DNA of 64,000 nt from the NCBI GenBank assembly GCA_963383645.1, contig OY726563.1, positions 39,606,331 to 39,670,330 on the forward strand. The letters run 5' to 3'. The stretch is from Muscardinus avellanarius. Taxonomy: Eukaryota > Chordata > Mammalia > Rodentia > Gliridae. The first letter of the stretch is position 1; the number at the start of each line of letters is the position of its first letter. Of the stretch, positions 10,498 through 20,826 are shown piece after piece. Position numbers and translations under genes: made by a program. The notes under the pieces are model-generated. The model made no database searches. It saw only the letters and a list, made by a program, of their open reading frames with translations, and was not told the DNA's origin.

Positions 10498-10671
10498 ATG
10501 ATTCTTACCTGAGCAAGACAAGGATTGTTTCTGAGCATTATATTTTGGATCTACTTATGCCAGTAGTTTGACCTCTCCAGAGTAGTAGAAGAGTCATAGT
10601 ATGCATCTAGTTACTGATAGTTCCTGGAATTTGTAAACAGGCAGTTGGACTTATACATATACTATCTGAGC

Positions 10672-10858
10672 AGCTGGACATGCTAGTTTACAAACCTGTA
10701 ATCCCAGCATTTAGGAGGCTGAGACAGGAGAATCACAGGTTTGAAGACAGCCTCAGCAATCACCAAGACCCTGTTTTCAAAACAAAAATTATAAAGAACT
10801 GGGGGTATAGCTCAGGTAGAATGCCACTGGGTCAATCCCCAGTATCAATAAAACAAAT
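10672..10858 (+). mobile_element. SINE
   Basis: Head ctggacatgctagtttacaa, tail gggtcaatccccagtatc. Confidence 0.82.
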
Positions 10859-11255
10859 AATATCTGAGCATACTGGAGACCTCCATAGCTACATGTCCCC
10901 CAGGGTAGCACCTATATTAGCATGCAGAACTGTAAAAGGATCCATTTTGGCCTTTCTCCTAGGCTCAGTACTGGGGCCTCCTAGGTAGCTAAATCCCATG
11001 GTTAGTACAGCATGGGAGGGGACATGAAGGCCTGGAATGGAGATCCCTCTTTTCCTGTGAAGTCATGAATAACGTGATTACCCTCCTCCCAGGGAGACCC
11101 TGTGCAACAGAGGGAAGCATGGGGGAGGTGGAAACCTTGGGTGAGAAACTAAGTGGAATGGGTCCCAGGTCCTGCTTGTTAACAACTCCCTGAATCATCT
11201 TTTCCCTCCTTGCACTTAGAGTCTTTGCCCCCAGCAGGGAGCTGTTGAGAGGAGT
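10859..11255. other. Unique sequence, no gene seen
   Basis: Non-repetitive. A minus frame through 10989-11513 continues into the adjacent SINE, so it is not taken as a gene. Confidence 0.5.
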
Positions 11256-11452
11256 CTCTTTTGTGTGCACTGGAGATTGAACCCAGGGGCACTCTATCAC
11301 TGAGCTGTGTCCCCAGCCCTTGTTAGTTTTTATTTTATAATTTTGAGACATGACATACCTAAGTTGCTGATGCTGGTCTCGAACCTGGGATATTCCTATC
11401 TCAACTTCCCAAGTACTGGGATTGCAGGTGTGTGCTACCTCATCCAGTTTAG
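11256..11452 (-). mobile_element. SINE
   Basis: Tail gcactggagattgaaccc to head gtgtgctacctcatccagt. Confidence 0.82.
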
Positions 11453-11524
11453 GGATCTCAGTAGTGAGATTCAGAGAGCATACCTGTTCCATTCTTTGTC
11501 CCATACTTTGCATGTTTCTGTGTG

Positions 11525-12092
11525 AGCATTAGTTCACTTTTTTATCCTTGTGACAAAAATCCTTGTGACCTGACAAAAACAACTTAGAGGAGGAAAAGTT
11601 TATTTGGGCTCATGGTTTTAGAGGTTCCATCCATAGTTGTCTAGCTCCAAGGCAGTAACACTGCAGTGGCCCTGCAGATGAAAGCTGCCCTCAGTTCATG
11701 GCAGCCAGAAGCCACGAGAGGGAGAGACAGGAAGTGGCCAGGGACAGATATGGTCCTCAAGGCCACACTCCAGTGATCCACACCCTCCAGCCATATCCCA
11801 CCTCTGAACCTTCTTGCACTGGAGACCACCATACTTCCAACACATGAGCTTGTGTTGGGGGGGACATTACTGAGTATTGAACTCAGAAGCATTATACCTC
11901 TGAGATAGACTCCCCAACCCTATTTTTATTTTTTTTTTTATCTCACCAAGTTGCTAAGAGTCATGCTAAGTTTCTGAGGCTAGTATCAAACCTGTGATCC
12001 TCTTATCTCAGCTTCCCAAATACAGGGATATGCTACTAGGCCCAGATAACACATGAGCTTTGGGGGGAATATTCCAAACTCAAATCATAACA
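11525..12092 (-). mobile_element. MaLR-like LTR (reverse), split by a SINE
   Basis: gttcacttttttatccttgt, agtttatttgggctcatggt, agccatatcccacctctgaa and a terminal ccaaactcaaatcataaca are the reverse complement of a MaLR-type (ERVL-MaLR) LTR as I remember it. The LTR continues on both sides of a SINE at 11852-12045. No internal or coding region is present, so it is a decayed solo LTR. Confidence 0.5.
11852..12045 (-). mobile_element. SINE inside the LTR
   Basis: The duplication aacacatgagctt occurs before (ending about 11852) and after (about 12047-12060) the element. The SINE is therefore younger than the LTR. Confidence 0.85.
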
Positions 12093-12102
12093 GCGTGAGC
12101 AA

Positions 12103-12150
<48 letters not shown>
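12103..12150. repeat. (GT)n microsatellite
   Basis: About 46 bp of perfect GT repeats directly after the LTR end. Confidence 0.95.
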
Positions 12151-12152
<2 letters not shown>

Positions 12153-12272
12153 CGAGTGCTTAGAAGCCACATCTATTAAACCAGAGGGTTGCTAGAATCT
12201 TGTTTTGACTCAAAGTGTGACCTGAGGACCAGCAAAATAGCATTATCAGACAGCTTCTTGTAAATGCTTATT

Positions 12273-12680
12273 AGAAGCTGGGTGTAGTGGCATATACTTG
12301 GAATCCCAGTACTTGGGAAGCTGAGACAGGAGGATCACAGGTTCAAGGCCAGCCTGAGCTACTTAGTGAGGCCCTCCACAACTTAGTAAGATCTTATTTC
12401 AAACTACAGAATAAAAAAAGGAATAGGAGTGTAGCTTGGAGATAGAATGCTCCAGGATCAATCCCCAGCACCCGCCAGGTTCAATCCCCAGCATCCCCCC
12501 CAAAATTTCTTTTTAGTTGGAAAATTGCTGAGAGAGGATGACAGCAGGTATGATTCCAGCATGTGCTAACTTAGCAAGGCCCTGTTCCAAGTAAAAAAGG
12601 GCTGGGGGTGTAGCTAAGAGGTAGAATGCTTCTGGGTTCAATCCTCAGTTCCATAAAATGAAAAAAAGGAAGGGAGAAAG
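12273..12680 (+). mobile_element. Two adjacent SINEs
   Basis: The first spans 12273-12480 and has a duplicated tail motif (caggttcaatccccagca) at 12477-12505. The second, shorter copy at 12525-12665 lacks much of its head and ends in an A/G-rich stretch. Confidence 0.8.
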
Positions 12681-12939
12681 GGAAGGGGAAAAAAAGCTAA
12701 AATATCAAACCTACCTCAGAACTACCAAACCAGAAATTGCAATTTAACAAGATCTCTAAAGGAATCCCAATGTGTATTCACATCCAAGATATAGTGCTCC
12801 AGAGGGTCTGGGAAAAGACAAATGTTGTCTTGAAAATGGGATGGGATTTGAAGCCAAGAGATCTGAGTGCTAATTTTAGTTCTAACACTTACTTACTGGC
12901 TGGAAAAATTTGAGCAAGTCATGTAATCACCTGGGTTTG

Positions 12940-13130
12940 TTCCTTCCTTGTGGAACTGGGGGTTGATCCTAGAGGCATTCTATCCCTGAGCTTCACTCCT
13001 AGCCCTATTTATTTTTTATGTTGAAATAGGGTCTCACTAAGTTGCTGGGGCTGGCCTTGAACCTAGGATCATCCTGTCTCAGCCTCCCAAATACAGGAAT
13101 TACAGGCGTGCGCCACCATACCTGGCTTGG
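12940..13130 (-). mobile_element. SINE
   Basis: Tail ggaactgggggttgatccta to head gcgccaccatacctggct. Confidence 0.85.
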
Positions 13131-13333
13131 ATCCTTTTTCTTAAATGTGATGCTCTAATGGCTGTGAAGTGGTATAGTGGTCAATGGTGGATGACCATTT
13201 GATTCTGGAACCAAACTGCCTGTGAATATTTCATTTATGAGCAGTTGAAGGTTTAAGTGAGTTGATTGGCATCTAGGAGCTTCAGTCTCTGCAAGGCAGG
13301 GTTTAATACTAATGAAAGATATTAATAACTTTA

Positions 13334-13480
13334 TTTTTTATTGGTGCACTGTATTCATACATCATAATGGTATATAAAAAACTTTTGTAGACATACATGC
13401 AAACACCGCCCAGTTAGCCCCTATCCGATCCCCACCCCGTTCCCTCCCCAACAGTCCTTACCATGCTTGGCGTAGTGTTT
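13334..13480 (-). mobile_element. L1 3' UTR end of the older element
   Basis: ttattggtgcactgtattca and atacatcataatggtat, then ccccaccccgttccctcccc. The same 3' terminal sequence type, diverged, ends the 59079-59724 retroposon (ttattggtgcattgtaatca). It differs from the 3' UTR of the young L1. Confidence 0.6.
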
Positions 13481-13649
13481 GACATCTAGTATTATAGCAA
13501 TTTATCTAAAATTAACAATGATAATCTGACATAACAGTTTCATTTGTCTGATACCAAGCTTTTGATGACTTAAAGATAACATTTCAATATTTCTTTTTGC
13601 TTTCTTTCTTACCAGAGAATATTTTTTTCTTTTTCCTTTTTTTAGGTGA

Positions 13650-14375
13650 AACTACCACACATTTATTTATTTTTCAGAGAAAATCTATCCTAATATGGAA
13701 TATGGACTCTAGGTACACAAAACGATCTCAAAAAAGAACAAAGCTAGAAGATGTATATTTTCTGATTTCAAACCATATAAAGCTACAATAATTGAAACAG
13801 TGTAGTACTGTTATAAAGGCCAATATATAAACCATTGGAGTTAAATAAAAGCCTAGAGATAAATTCTTCCCTATATTGTCAAGTTATTTTTGATAAAATT
13901 TCCACGAACATTTGGTGGAGGAAATAATAATCTTTTAACTAAATATTGTTGAAAAATAATAATTACATGAAAAAGAATAAAATTGGACCCTTACCTAACA
14001 CCATATACAAATATTAACTCAAAATAGATTAAAGACTTAAATATAAATCTTAAGACTATAAACTTTTAGAAGAAAATCTGGGTCATAAAACCTCACCACA
14101 TTGAAATTGGCAGTGTTTTCTTGGATATGATTTCAATGGCACAGGCAACAGAAGGGTAAACAAACTCCCTAGATAATAAAAAAAAATTGTATATCCAAAG
14201 ACAATGTAGACGGAGTTAAAAGTTACTGATAGAATGGGATAAAATATTTCCAAATGCTATATCTGAAGGTATCTTAATATTCCAACTAGAAATCCTAAAA
14301 ATTAGCAACAATAAAAGCAAACAATACAATTTAGAGATAGGTAAAAGACTAACGTAAATAATGAATCTCCACAGA
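13650..14375 (+). mobile_element. Ancient L1 ORF2 3' fragment, opposite orientation
   Basis: Reads as decayed plus-strand L1 ORF2: aagctacaataattgaaac, gaataaaattggaccctta, aactcaaaatagattaaag, ttcttggatatgatttcaa, gcacaggcaacagaag. There are many stop codons. It is clearly more diverged than the ORF1 next to it, so it cannot be a simple twin-priming inversion of the same element. Confidence 0.65.
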
Positions 14376-14384
14376 TAGCCAATC

Positions 14385-15189
14385 TTAGTTGTCTATTGGA
14401 TGGAAAATCTTGTTTCTCTGGTTCTGGTGTGTGTTAGCTATTTCTTCTTTGTAGTTAATCTCTTTGAGTATTTTCTCTAGTGCTGGTTTTGAAGACATAA
14501 ATTCCTTCAGTTTCTGTTTGTCATGGAAGCTTCTTATTTTTCCATCTAATTTGATAGAAAGTTTTGCTGGGTAGGAAATTTTTAGCTGGAAGTTGTTTTC
14601 TTTCAGAGTTTGGAATATGTTACTCCAAGCCCTTCTGGCTCTCATGACTTGGTTTGGGAAGTCTGGAGTGATTCTAATTGGTTTGCCTCTGAATGTCACT
14701 TGGCCCTTTGTATTTGTTGCCTTTAAGATTCTCTGCTTGGCTTCCACATTGGTCATTTTGACAATTATATGGCGTGGGGATCCTCTTCTCAGATCCTGTC
14801 TAAAGGGAGTTCTATAAGTTTCCTGGATCTGTGTATCAACCTCTTGCTCTATATTTGGAAAATTTTCTGCTATTACTTCCTTGAAGAGATTGTTGATCCC
14901 TTTGGTATCACTTTCTTTTCCCTCCTCTATTCCAATTATTCTTAGGTTAGCTCTCTTAAGATGGGCCCATATTTCTTCAATATCAGATTCCTGCTGTCGG
15001 ATTTTTCTTTCTACATCAGAAACTATGCGTTCATTTTTGGAGTGATCATTTTCTAGGAGCGAGAATCTATTCTCCATGTGGTCTAATCGGTTGTTTATAC
15101 TTTGAATTGAGGCCTTTACTTCATTGATTACATCCTTTATCTCTTTTTGGCTCTCTCTGAATTCTTTTCAAAACACCTCTATTATTTCT
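14385..15189 (-). pseudogene. ORF1 (RNA-binding chaperone) of the older L1, interrupted
   Basis: The open 230-codon frame from 15077 to the stop at 14385 carries the coiled-coil end (MENRFSLLENDHS), the RRM start (NLRIIGIEEG) and the C-terminal domain (TKGQVTFRGKPIRITPDF). Upstream the same frame continues through 15078-15167 (EFRESQKEIKDVINEVKAS), meets TGA at 15168-15170, then crosses the young-L1 insertion to 22663-22723 (DKTEIQRLLEDQIRKI), where another stop, TAA, is at 22720-22722. The TGA is consistent with decay of a CGA arginine codon. ORF1p normally coats L1 RNA as trimers. This copy cannot make full-length protein. Confidence 0.8.
15172..15189. repeat. Left TSD of the young L1
   Basis: aacacctctattatttct, 18 bp, identical to 22646-22663. 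It lies inside ORF1 of the older L1, proving the order of insertion. Confidence 0.92.
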
Positions 15190-15640
15190 TTTTTTTTTTT
15201 TTTTTTTTTTTTTTTGTTTAAATAAAAAGACATCTGTGTTCTTTATTTCCTTGATTCATGAAGTTTTGGGATAATTTTCTGGTGCTTTTATAAAGAAATC
15301 ACTATTTGAAAAGCCATAAAATTCTCATTTTAATTTATAATTTTTTTTATTTTAGTATGACATGAACATTTATTCATATCTTTGAAAATGCAATGTGCCT
15401 ATGGACACTTTTGCTTATTCATCTTATAGGCTATTTAATATTTTTCAAGTCATTTTCTCATAGAGAAATTAATTTTTACCTTTTTAGCTACATTTATTAA
15501 ATATATCTGGATGTTGATTGCTCTAAATGTGTGCTTATTTTCTTGGAAATCTCATATGACATTCCCATTTTCTTTTCTTTTTTAGAAATTTTTCTTCTAT
15601 TACAACTTTGACTGTTACTTTCACTCCACTTGCTCTATTA

Positions 15641-15642
<2 letters not shown>
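15190..15642 (-). mobile_element. 3'-transduced flank of the young L1
   Basis: About 427 bp of AT-rich, non-L1 sequence lies between two poly(A) tracts (T runs on the plus strand at 15643-15687 and 15189-15215). A canonical AATAAA (plus-strand tttatt, 15242-15247) precedes the outer poly(A) by 26 nt. The TSD encloses both tracts. This is the textbook signature of L1 transcription reading past its own weak polyadenylation signal. Confidence 0.85.
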
Positions 15643-15692
<50 letters not shown>

Positions 15693-15975
15693 TTATTTTT
15701 TTTTATTTTATTTTATTTTTTTAACAATTTTTTATTGAACATAAATAGTATACATTTACACTATATTTGGTGCCCTCTCCCCCCGCCCCCATTTTCTCCC
15801 CCCCCCCCACCAATGGTTGGCCAGGTTAACCATGTCTTATTCATAATTTTACACATGTTCAGGTGAAGATGCTCCTTAATCAAGATCGGCCTTTCTCCTC
15901 TCCTATCTTTCCATTAAAACTTAGCTAGTATTTCCCCTCTAATATCTGAGGTCCTACTGGTATCCTTTGTGTTTT
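15643..15975 (-). mobile_element. 3' UTR and internal poly(A) of the young L1
   Basis: 45 T residues (15643-15687), then A/T-rich ttttatttta units, the terminal attgaacataaatag region and a C-rich (G-rich in sense) tract at 15778-15810 typical of L1 3' UTRs. Confidence 0.88.
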
Positions 15976-18900
15976 CTAGTTTGGGCATATTAGAGGAAAC
16001 ATGTGTATCTTCTCCTTCTGTGCTTGGCTGATCTCACTTAACATGATGCTTTCCAGGGCTTTCCATCTTCTTGCAAATGATAAAATTTTGTTCTTCTTTA
16101 TGGCTGAATAGAATTCCATTGTGTGTATTTCCCACAGTTTTGCTATCCATTCATCTGTTGATGGTGATCTGGGTTGGATCCATATTTTGGCTATTACAAA
16201 TTGTGCTGCTATGAACATAGGTATGCATATGTTGCTGTATTTCTCTGAATTCAACCCTTTTGGAAAGATACCCAGGAGTGGTATAGCTGGATCATATGGT
16301 GGATCTATTCCCACCTTTCTTAGGAATCTCCACACAGATCTCCATAGTGGCTGAACTAGTTTGCACTCCCACCAACAGTGTAAAAGAGTTCCTCTTTCCC
16401 CACATCCTCGCCAGCATTTGTTGTTGTTTGATTTCTTTATGCTTGCTACTCTCACTGGGGTTAGATGGAATCTCAGTGTAGTTTTGATTTGCATCTCCCT
16501 GATGGCCAGTGATGAAGAACATCTTTTCATGTATCTATTAGCCCTTTGTATCTCTTCTTTTGTGAAGTGTCTATTTAGTTCATTTGCCCATTTCTTGATT
16601 GGGTTGTTTGTTTTGTTGGTGTAGAGCCTTTTGAGCTCTTTGTATACTCTGGATATTAGCCCCCTATCAGAATGGTGGCTGGTAAAGATCCTTTCCCATT
16701 CTGTAGGCTTCCTCTTTAGGTTATTGATAGTTTCCTTTGATGAGAAGAAACTTTTTAGTTTAATGTTATCCCACTTGTTTATTCTTGCTTTAATTTCCTG
16801 AGCTTTGGAGGTTTTGTTGAGAAAGTTACTGCCTGTGCCAATATGTTGTAGTGTTGAACCTATGTTCTCCTCTACTAACTTCACCGTCTCAGGTCTAATT
16901 TCTAAGTCTTTGATCCATCTTGAGTTGATTCCTGTGTTAGGTGAGATATAGGGGTTTAGCTTCATCTTTTTACAAATGGCTAGCCAGTTCTCCCAGCACC
17001 ACTTGTTGAAAAGGCTGTCTTTTCTCCAGCGTATGTGTTTGGCCCCTTTGTCAAAGATTAATTGACTAAAGATGTGTGGGTTTGTTTCTGTATCTTCTAT
17101 TCTAATCCACTGGTCAGTATATCTGTTTTTGTGCCAGTACCATGCTGTTTTTACTACTATTGCTCTATAGTATAGTTTGAAGTCTGGGATTGTAATGCCT
17201 CCTGCGTGTTTCTTGTTATTGAGAATTGCTTTGGCTATTCTAGGTCTTTTCTTTCTCCATATGAAGTTCATGATTGATTTTTCTAGGTCTCTGAAGAATG
17301 TCACTGGTATTTTAATGGGAATTGCATTGAACCTATAGATCAGTTTTGGCAGAATGGCCATTTTGATGATATTTATTCTGCCTATCCATGAGCACGGGAG
17401 ATCTTTCCATCTTCCAAGGTCTTCTTCTATTTCTTTTTTTAATGTTTTATAGTTTTTGTTGTAGAGGTCTTTTACATCTTGGGTTAGGTTTATTCCTAGG
17501 TATTTTATTGGTTTTGAGGTTATAGTGAATGGAATTGTTGTTTTTGTTTCCTTCATTGTGGATTCGTTGTTGGCATAAAGAAAGGCCACTGATTTCTTTA
17601 GATTGATTTTGTAACCTGCGACTTTGCCGAATTTGTCGATCAGCTCCAGAAGTCTTTTGGTTGAGTTCTTTGGGTCTTCCAGGTAAAGGATCATGTCATC
17701 TGCGAATAAGGATAATTTCACTTCCTCTCTTCCTATGTGGATTCCTTTGATTTCCTTCTCTTGTCTGATTGCTGCAGCAAGAGTCTCAAGGACTATATTG
17801 AAAAGGAGAGGTGAAAGTGGGCATCCTTGTCTTGTTCCTGACTGTAGCGGAAATTCTTGCAGTTTTTCCCCATTCAATATAATGTTGGCTTTGGGTTTGC
17901 AGTATATTGCCTTGATGATGTTGAAGTACTTTCCTTCTATCCCAATTTTTTGCAGTGTTTTTAACATAAATGGGTGTTGGATTTTGTCGAATGCTTTTTC
18001 AGCATCTATTGCTATGATGATGTGGTTTTTGTTCTTGGTTCTATTTATGTGGTGAATAACATGTATTGATTTGCGTATGTTGAACCAGCCTTGTTTTTCT
18101 GGGATGAAACCGACTTGGTCGTGATGAATTATTCTCTTGATATAGTTTTGAATGCGTATAGCTAGTATTTTGTTTAGAATTTTTGCATCTATGTTCATTA
18201 AGGATATTGGTCTGTAGTTTTCCTTTCTTGAGGTATCTTTATTTGGTTTGGGGATTAATGTGATACTGGCCTCATAGAAGGAATTTGGAAGAGTTCCATC
18301 TCTTTCAATTTCCCGGAACGTGTTATGAAGTATTGGTATTAGTTGTTCACTGAAGGTTTTGTAGAATTCAGCTGGGAACCCATCTGGGCCTGGGCTTTTC
18401 TTTGGTGGAAGAATTTTTATTGCCGTTTCTATTTCTTTGGTTGTTATTGGTTGGTTTAGGCTTGCTATGTCCTCTTGGTTGAGTGTAGGAAGGTTAACTG
18501 TGTTTAGAAATCTGTCAATTTCATCCAGGTTTTCAAATCTATTGGAGTATAAATTTTTAAAGTAGTTTCTGATAATGTTTTGAATTTCTTCACTATCAGT
18601 GGTGATATCTCCTTTTTCATTTCTAATTTTGGTAATTTGAGTTGATTCTCTTTTTCTTTTGGTTAGGTTGGCCAGGGGTTTATCAATTCTATTAATCTTT
18701 TCAAAGAACCAACTTTTTGTTTTATTGATTCTTTGAATTGTTTTTTTGTTCTCTATTTCATTTATTTCTGCTCTAATTTTGATGATTTCTCGTCTTCTGC
18801 TGGCTTTGGGAATGGATTGTTGCAGAATTTCTAGATCCTTGAGTTGTTTCATTAGGTTCTTTACTTGGTGGTTCTCCATCCTTTTTATGTGGGCACTCAA

Positions 18901-19803
18901 TGCGATAAACTTTCCTCTTAGTACTGCCTTCATGGTGTCCCATAGGTTTTGGTGGGTTGTGTCTCTGTTTTCGTTTGTTTCCATAAATTTCTTTATTTCT
19001 TCCCTAATTTCTGCTCTTACCCATTCGTCATTTAGTAGTGTATCATTCATTCTCCATGAATTTGAATACTTTCTTTCGAGTTTCCTGTTGTTGATTTCTA
19101 CTTTTATTCCATTGTGGTCTGAAAAGATGCATGGGATTATATTACATTTTTTGAATTTGCTGGTATTTTCTTTGTGTCCCAGGATGTGATCTATTTTGGA
19201 GAAGGTTCCATGGGCTGCTGAGAAGAAAGTGTATTCTGTAGTTCCTGGTTGAAATACTCTGAAAACGTCTATTAGGTCCATTTGGTTTATGGTTTCCTTT
19301 AGTTCTAGAGCATCTTTACTCATCTTTTGCCTCGAAGATCGATCCAGTGGTGTGAGAGGCGTATTAAAGTCTCCCAGAATTATTGTATTTGGGTCTACTT
19401 GGGATCTTATGTCCAGAAGGGTTTGTTTTACGAATGTGGTTGCACCCACATTTGGGGCATAAATATTTACTATCATTATATCTTCTTGGTGTATTGTTCC
19501 TTTTAATAAAAGGAAGTGCCCTGATTTGTCTCTTTTGATGTGTTTTATTTTAAAGTCTGTTTTGTTGGATATCAGGGTTGCTACCCCTGCTCTTTTTCGG
19601 TCACTGGTGGCATGGTATATCTTTTTCCATCCTTTCACCTTCAACCTGTGAATGTCTTTGGCTGTGAGGTGAGTTTCTTGCAGACAGCATATGTTTGGAT
19701 TATGTTTCCTAATCCACATTGCCAGTCTATGTCTTTTGATTGGTGAGTTAAGTCCTTTGACATTAAGTGATATTATTGAAATATGCTTTTTGTTTTCTGC
19801 CAT
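15976..19803 (-). CDS. L1 ORF2p: endonuclease / reverse transcriptase
   Basis: 1275 codons without interruption, the same length as human ORF2p. It nicks target DNA and copies L1 RNA by target-primed reverse transcription. The AP-like endonuclease residues line up one for one with the human protein: N14 (ISLN), E43 (LQETH), D145 and N147 (LGDFN), D205 (KIDH), D229/H230 (FSDH). The reverse transcriptase catalytic box [11 protein letters not shown] is at about residues 698-708. A C-terminal Cys/His knuckle ([18 protein letters not shown]) is intact. The start [15 protein letters not shown] is 45 bp after the ORF1 stop. I see no missing key residue, so the copy is a candidate for activity; expression is not shown by sequence. 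Confidence 0.95.
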   Translation of the reverse strand: MAENKKHISIISLNVKGLNSPIKRHRLAMWIRKHNPNICCLQETHLTAKDIHRLKVKGWKKIYHATSDRKRAGVATLISNKTDFKIKHIKRDKSGHFLLLKGTIHQEDIMIVNIYAPNVGATTFVKQTLLDIRSQVDPNTIILGDFNTPLTPLDRSSRQKMSKDALELKETINQMDLIDVFRVFQPGTTEYTFFSAAHGTFSKIDHILGHKENTSKFKKCNIIPCIFSDHNGIKVEINNRKLERKYSNSWRMNDTLLNDEWVRAEIREEIKKFMETNENRDTTHQNLWDTMKAVLRGKFIALSAHIKRMENHQVKNLMKQLKDLEILQQSIPKASRRREIIKIRAEINEIENKKTIQRINKTKSWFFEKINRIDKPLANLTKRKRESTQITKIRNEKGDITTDSEEIQNIIRNYFKNLYSNRFENLDEIDRFLNTVNLPTLNQEDIASLNQPITTKEIETAIKILPPKKSPGPDGFPAEFYKTFSEQLIPILHNTFREIERDGTLPNSFYEASITLIPKPNKDTSRKENYRPISLMNIDAKILNKILAIRIQNYIKRIIHHDQVGFIPEKQGWFNIRKSIHVIHHINRTKNKNHIIIAIDAEKAFDKIQHPFMLKTLQKIGIEGKYFNIIKAIYCKPKANIILNGEKLQEFPLQSGTRQGCPLSPLLFNIVLETLAAAIRQEKEIKGIHIGREEVKLSLFADDMILYLEDPKNSTKRLLELIDKFGKVAGYKINLKKSVAFLYANNESTMKETKTTIPFTITSKPIKYLGINLTQDVKDLYNKNYKTLKKEIEEDLGRWKDLPCSWIGRINIIKMAILPKLIYRFNAIPIKIPVTFFRDLEKSIMNFIWRKKRPRIAKAILNNKKHAGGITIPDFKLYYRAIVVKTAWYWHKNRYTDQWIRIEDTETNPHIFSQLIFDKGAKHIRWRKDSLFNKWCWENWLAICKKMKLNPYISPNTGINSRWIKDLEIRPETVKLVEENIGSTLQHIGTGSNFLNKTSKAQEIKARINKWDNIKLKSFFSSKETINNLKRKPTEWERIFTSHHSDRGLISRVYKELKRLYTNKTNNPIKKWANELNRHFTKEEIQRANRYMKRCSSSLAIREMQIKTTLRFHLTPVRVASIKKSNNNKCWRGCGERGTLLHCWWECKLVQPLWRSVWRFLRKVGIDPPYDPAIPLLGIFPKGLNSEKYSNICIPMFIAAQFVIAKIWIQPRSPSTDEWIAKLWEIHTMEFYSAIKKNKILSFARRWKALESIMLSEISQAQKEKIHMFPLICPN

Positions 19804-19848
19804 TTTGTGTTCTGTCTACTCTTGGGTGTTGTGATCTTTCTTCTTTAC

Positions 19849-20826
19849 TTAAATGGCCCACTTATTAACTTCCTCGCTTCTCTGATTCTGGAGTCTGCTT
19901 CTTTTTTCTTCCTTATGATTTATTTCTTTAAGAATTTTCTCTAGTGTTGGCTTTGAATTCATGAATTTTTTGAGATTCTGTTTATCCTGAAAGACTTTGA
20001 CTTCCCCATTGATCTTGAATAGTAGTTTTGCTGGGTAGATTAATTTGGGCTGGAAGTTATGTTCTTCCAGGGTCTGAATCACGTCATACCAGTCTCTCCT
20101 AGCATTCCTGACCTGGGTTGTATAGTCTGGGGTGATTCTTATTGTTTTGCCTCTATATGTCACCTGTCCTTTTGTTCTTACTGCTTTTAAGATTCCTTCC
20201 TTGGCCTCTATGCTGGTCAATTTGGTTATTATGTGGCGTGGAGTGGTTTTTCTTTGGTCCTGTCTCAGTGGAGTTCTGTATGCCTCCTGTACTTGAAGAT
20301 TCAAGTCTCTTTCCATATTTGGAAAATTCTCTGAGATTATTTCCTTGAAGATATTACATATGCCCTTGGTCTGTACCTCTATCCCTTCCTCAATGCCTAT
20401 TATCCGTAAATTAGGGCGCTTCATATTATCCCATAATTGCTGGATGTTTAGGTTTTGTTGCTGTAAAGATTTCTGTATATCGCTGACTGTGTTTTCGGTT
20501 TGGGATGTACTGTCTTCTAATATTGATATTCTGTTTTCCATTTCATCTAATCTTCCAGAGTTTCTTTCTATTGCTGTCTTCATTTCACTTATTGCCTCTT
20601 TCATTTCATTCCAGACCTCTTTCTGATTCTTTTTTAGTGTTTCTATTTCACCTTTAACCTCCTCTATACTTGTTTTAAAACCTTTCATCATATTGAACAA
20701 CAAGATTCTGAACTCCCCTTCTTGCATTTCTAGTAGGTCAGTATTCGTGATTTCTGCTGTCTCTTCATAACTCCTGGTTCTCATATTTATAGTGTTCTCT
20801 GTCCTGTTTTTCTGATTTCTACCCAT
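19849..20826 (-). CDS. L1 ORF1p: trimeric RNA-binding chaperone
   Basis: 325 codons, open from MGRNQKNRTENTI. The N-terminal third is a heptad-rich coiled coil (about residues 50-130, e.g. EVKGEIETLKKNQKEVWNEM). Next comes the RRM (begins about 137, NLRIIGIEEG), then the C-terminal domain (RHIITKLTSIEAK and YRGKTIRITPDY). Length and order are normal for mammalian ORF1p. It binds L1 RNA in cis and is needed for retrotransposition. It is related to but clearly distinct from the ORF1 of the surrounding older L1 (14385-15189). Confidence 0.93.
   Translation of the reverse strand: MGRNQKNRTENTINMRTRSYEETAEITNTDLLEMQEGEFRILLFNMMKGFKTSIEEVKGEIETLKKNQKEVWNEMKEAISEMKTAIERNSGRLDEMENRISILEDSTSQTENTVSDIQKSLQQQNLNIQQLWDNMKRPNLRIIGIEEGIEVQTKGICNIFKEIISENFPNMERDLNLQVQEAYRTPLRQDQRKTTPRHIITKLTSIEAKEGILKAVRTKGQVTYRGKTIRITPDYTTQVRNARRDWYDVIQTLEEHNFQPKLIYPAKLLFKINGEVKVFQDKQNLKKFMNSKPTLEKILKEINHKEEKRSRLQNQRSEEVNKWAI

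Noticed and set aside
16121..16624. Plus-strand frames across the L1 ORF2 region
   Set aside because: Shadow frames antisense to an unambiguous 1275-codon ORF2.
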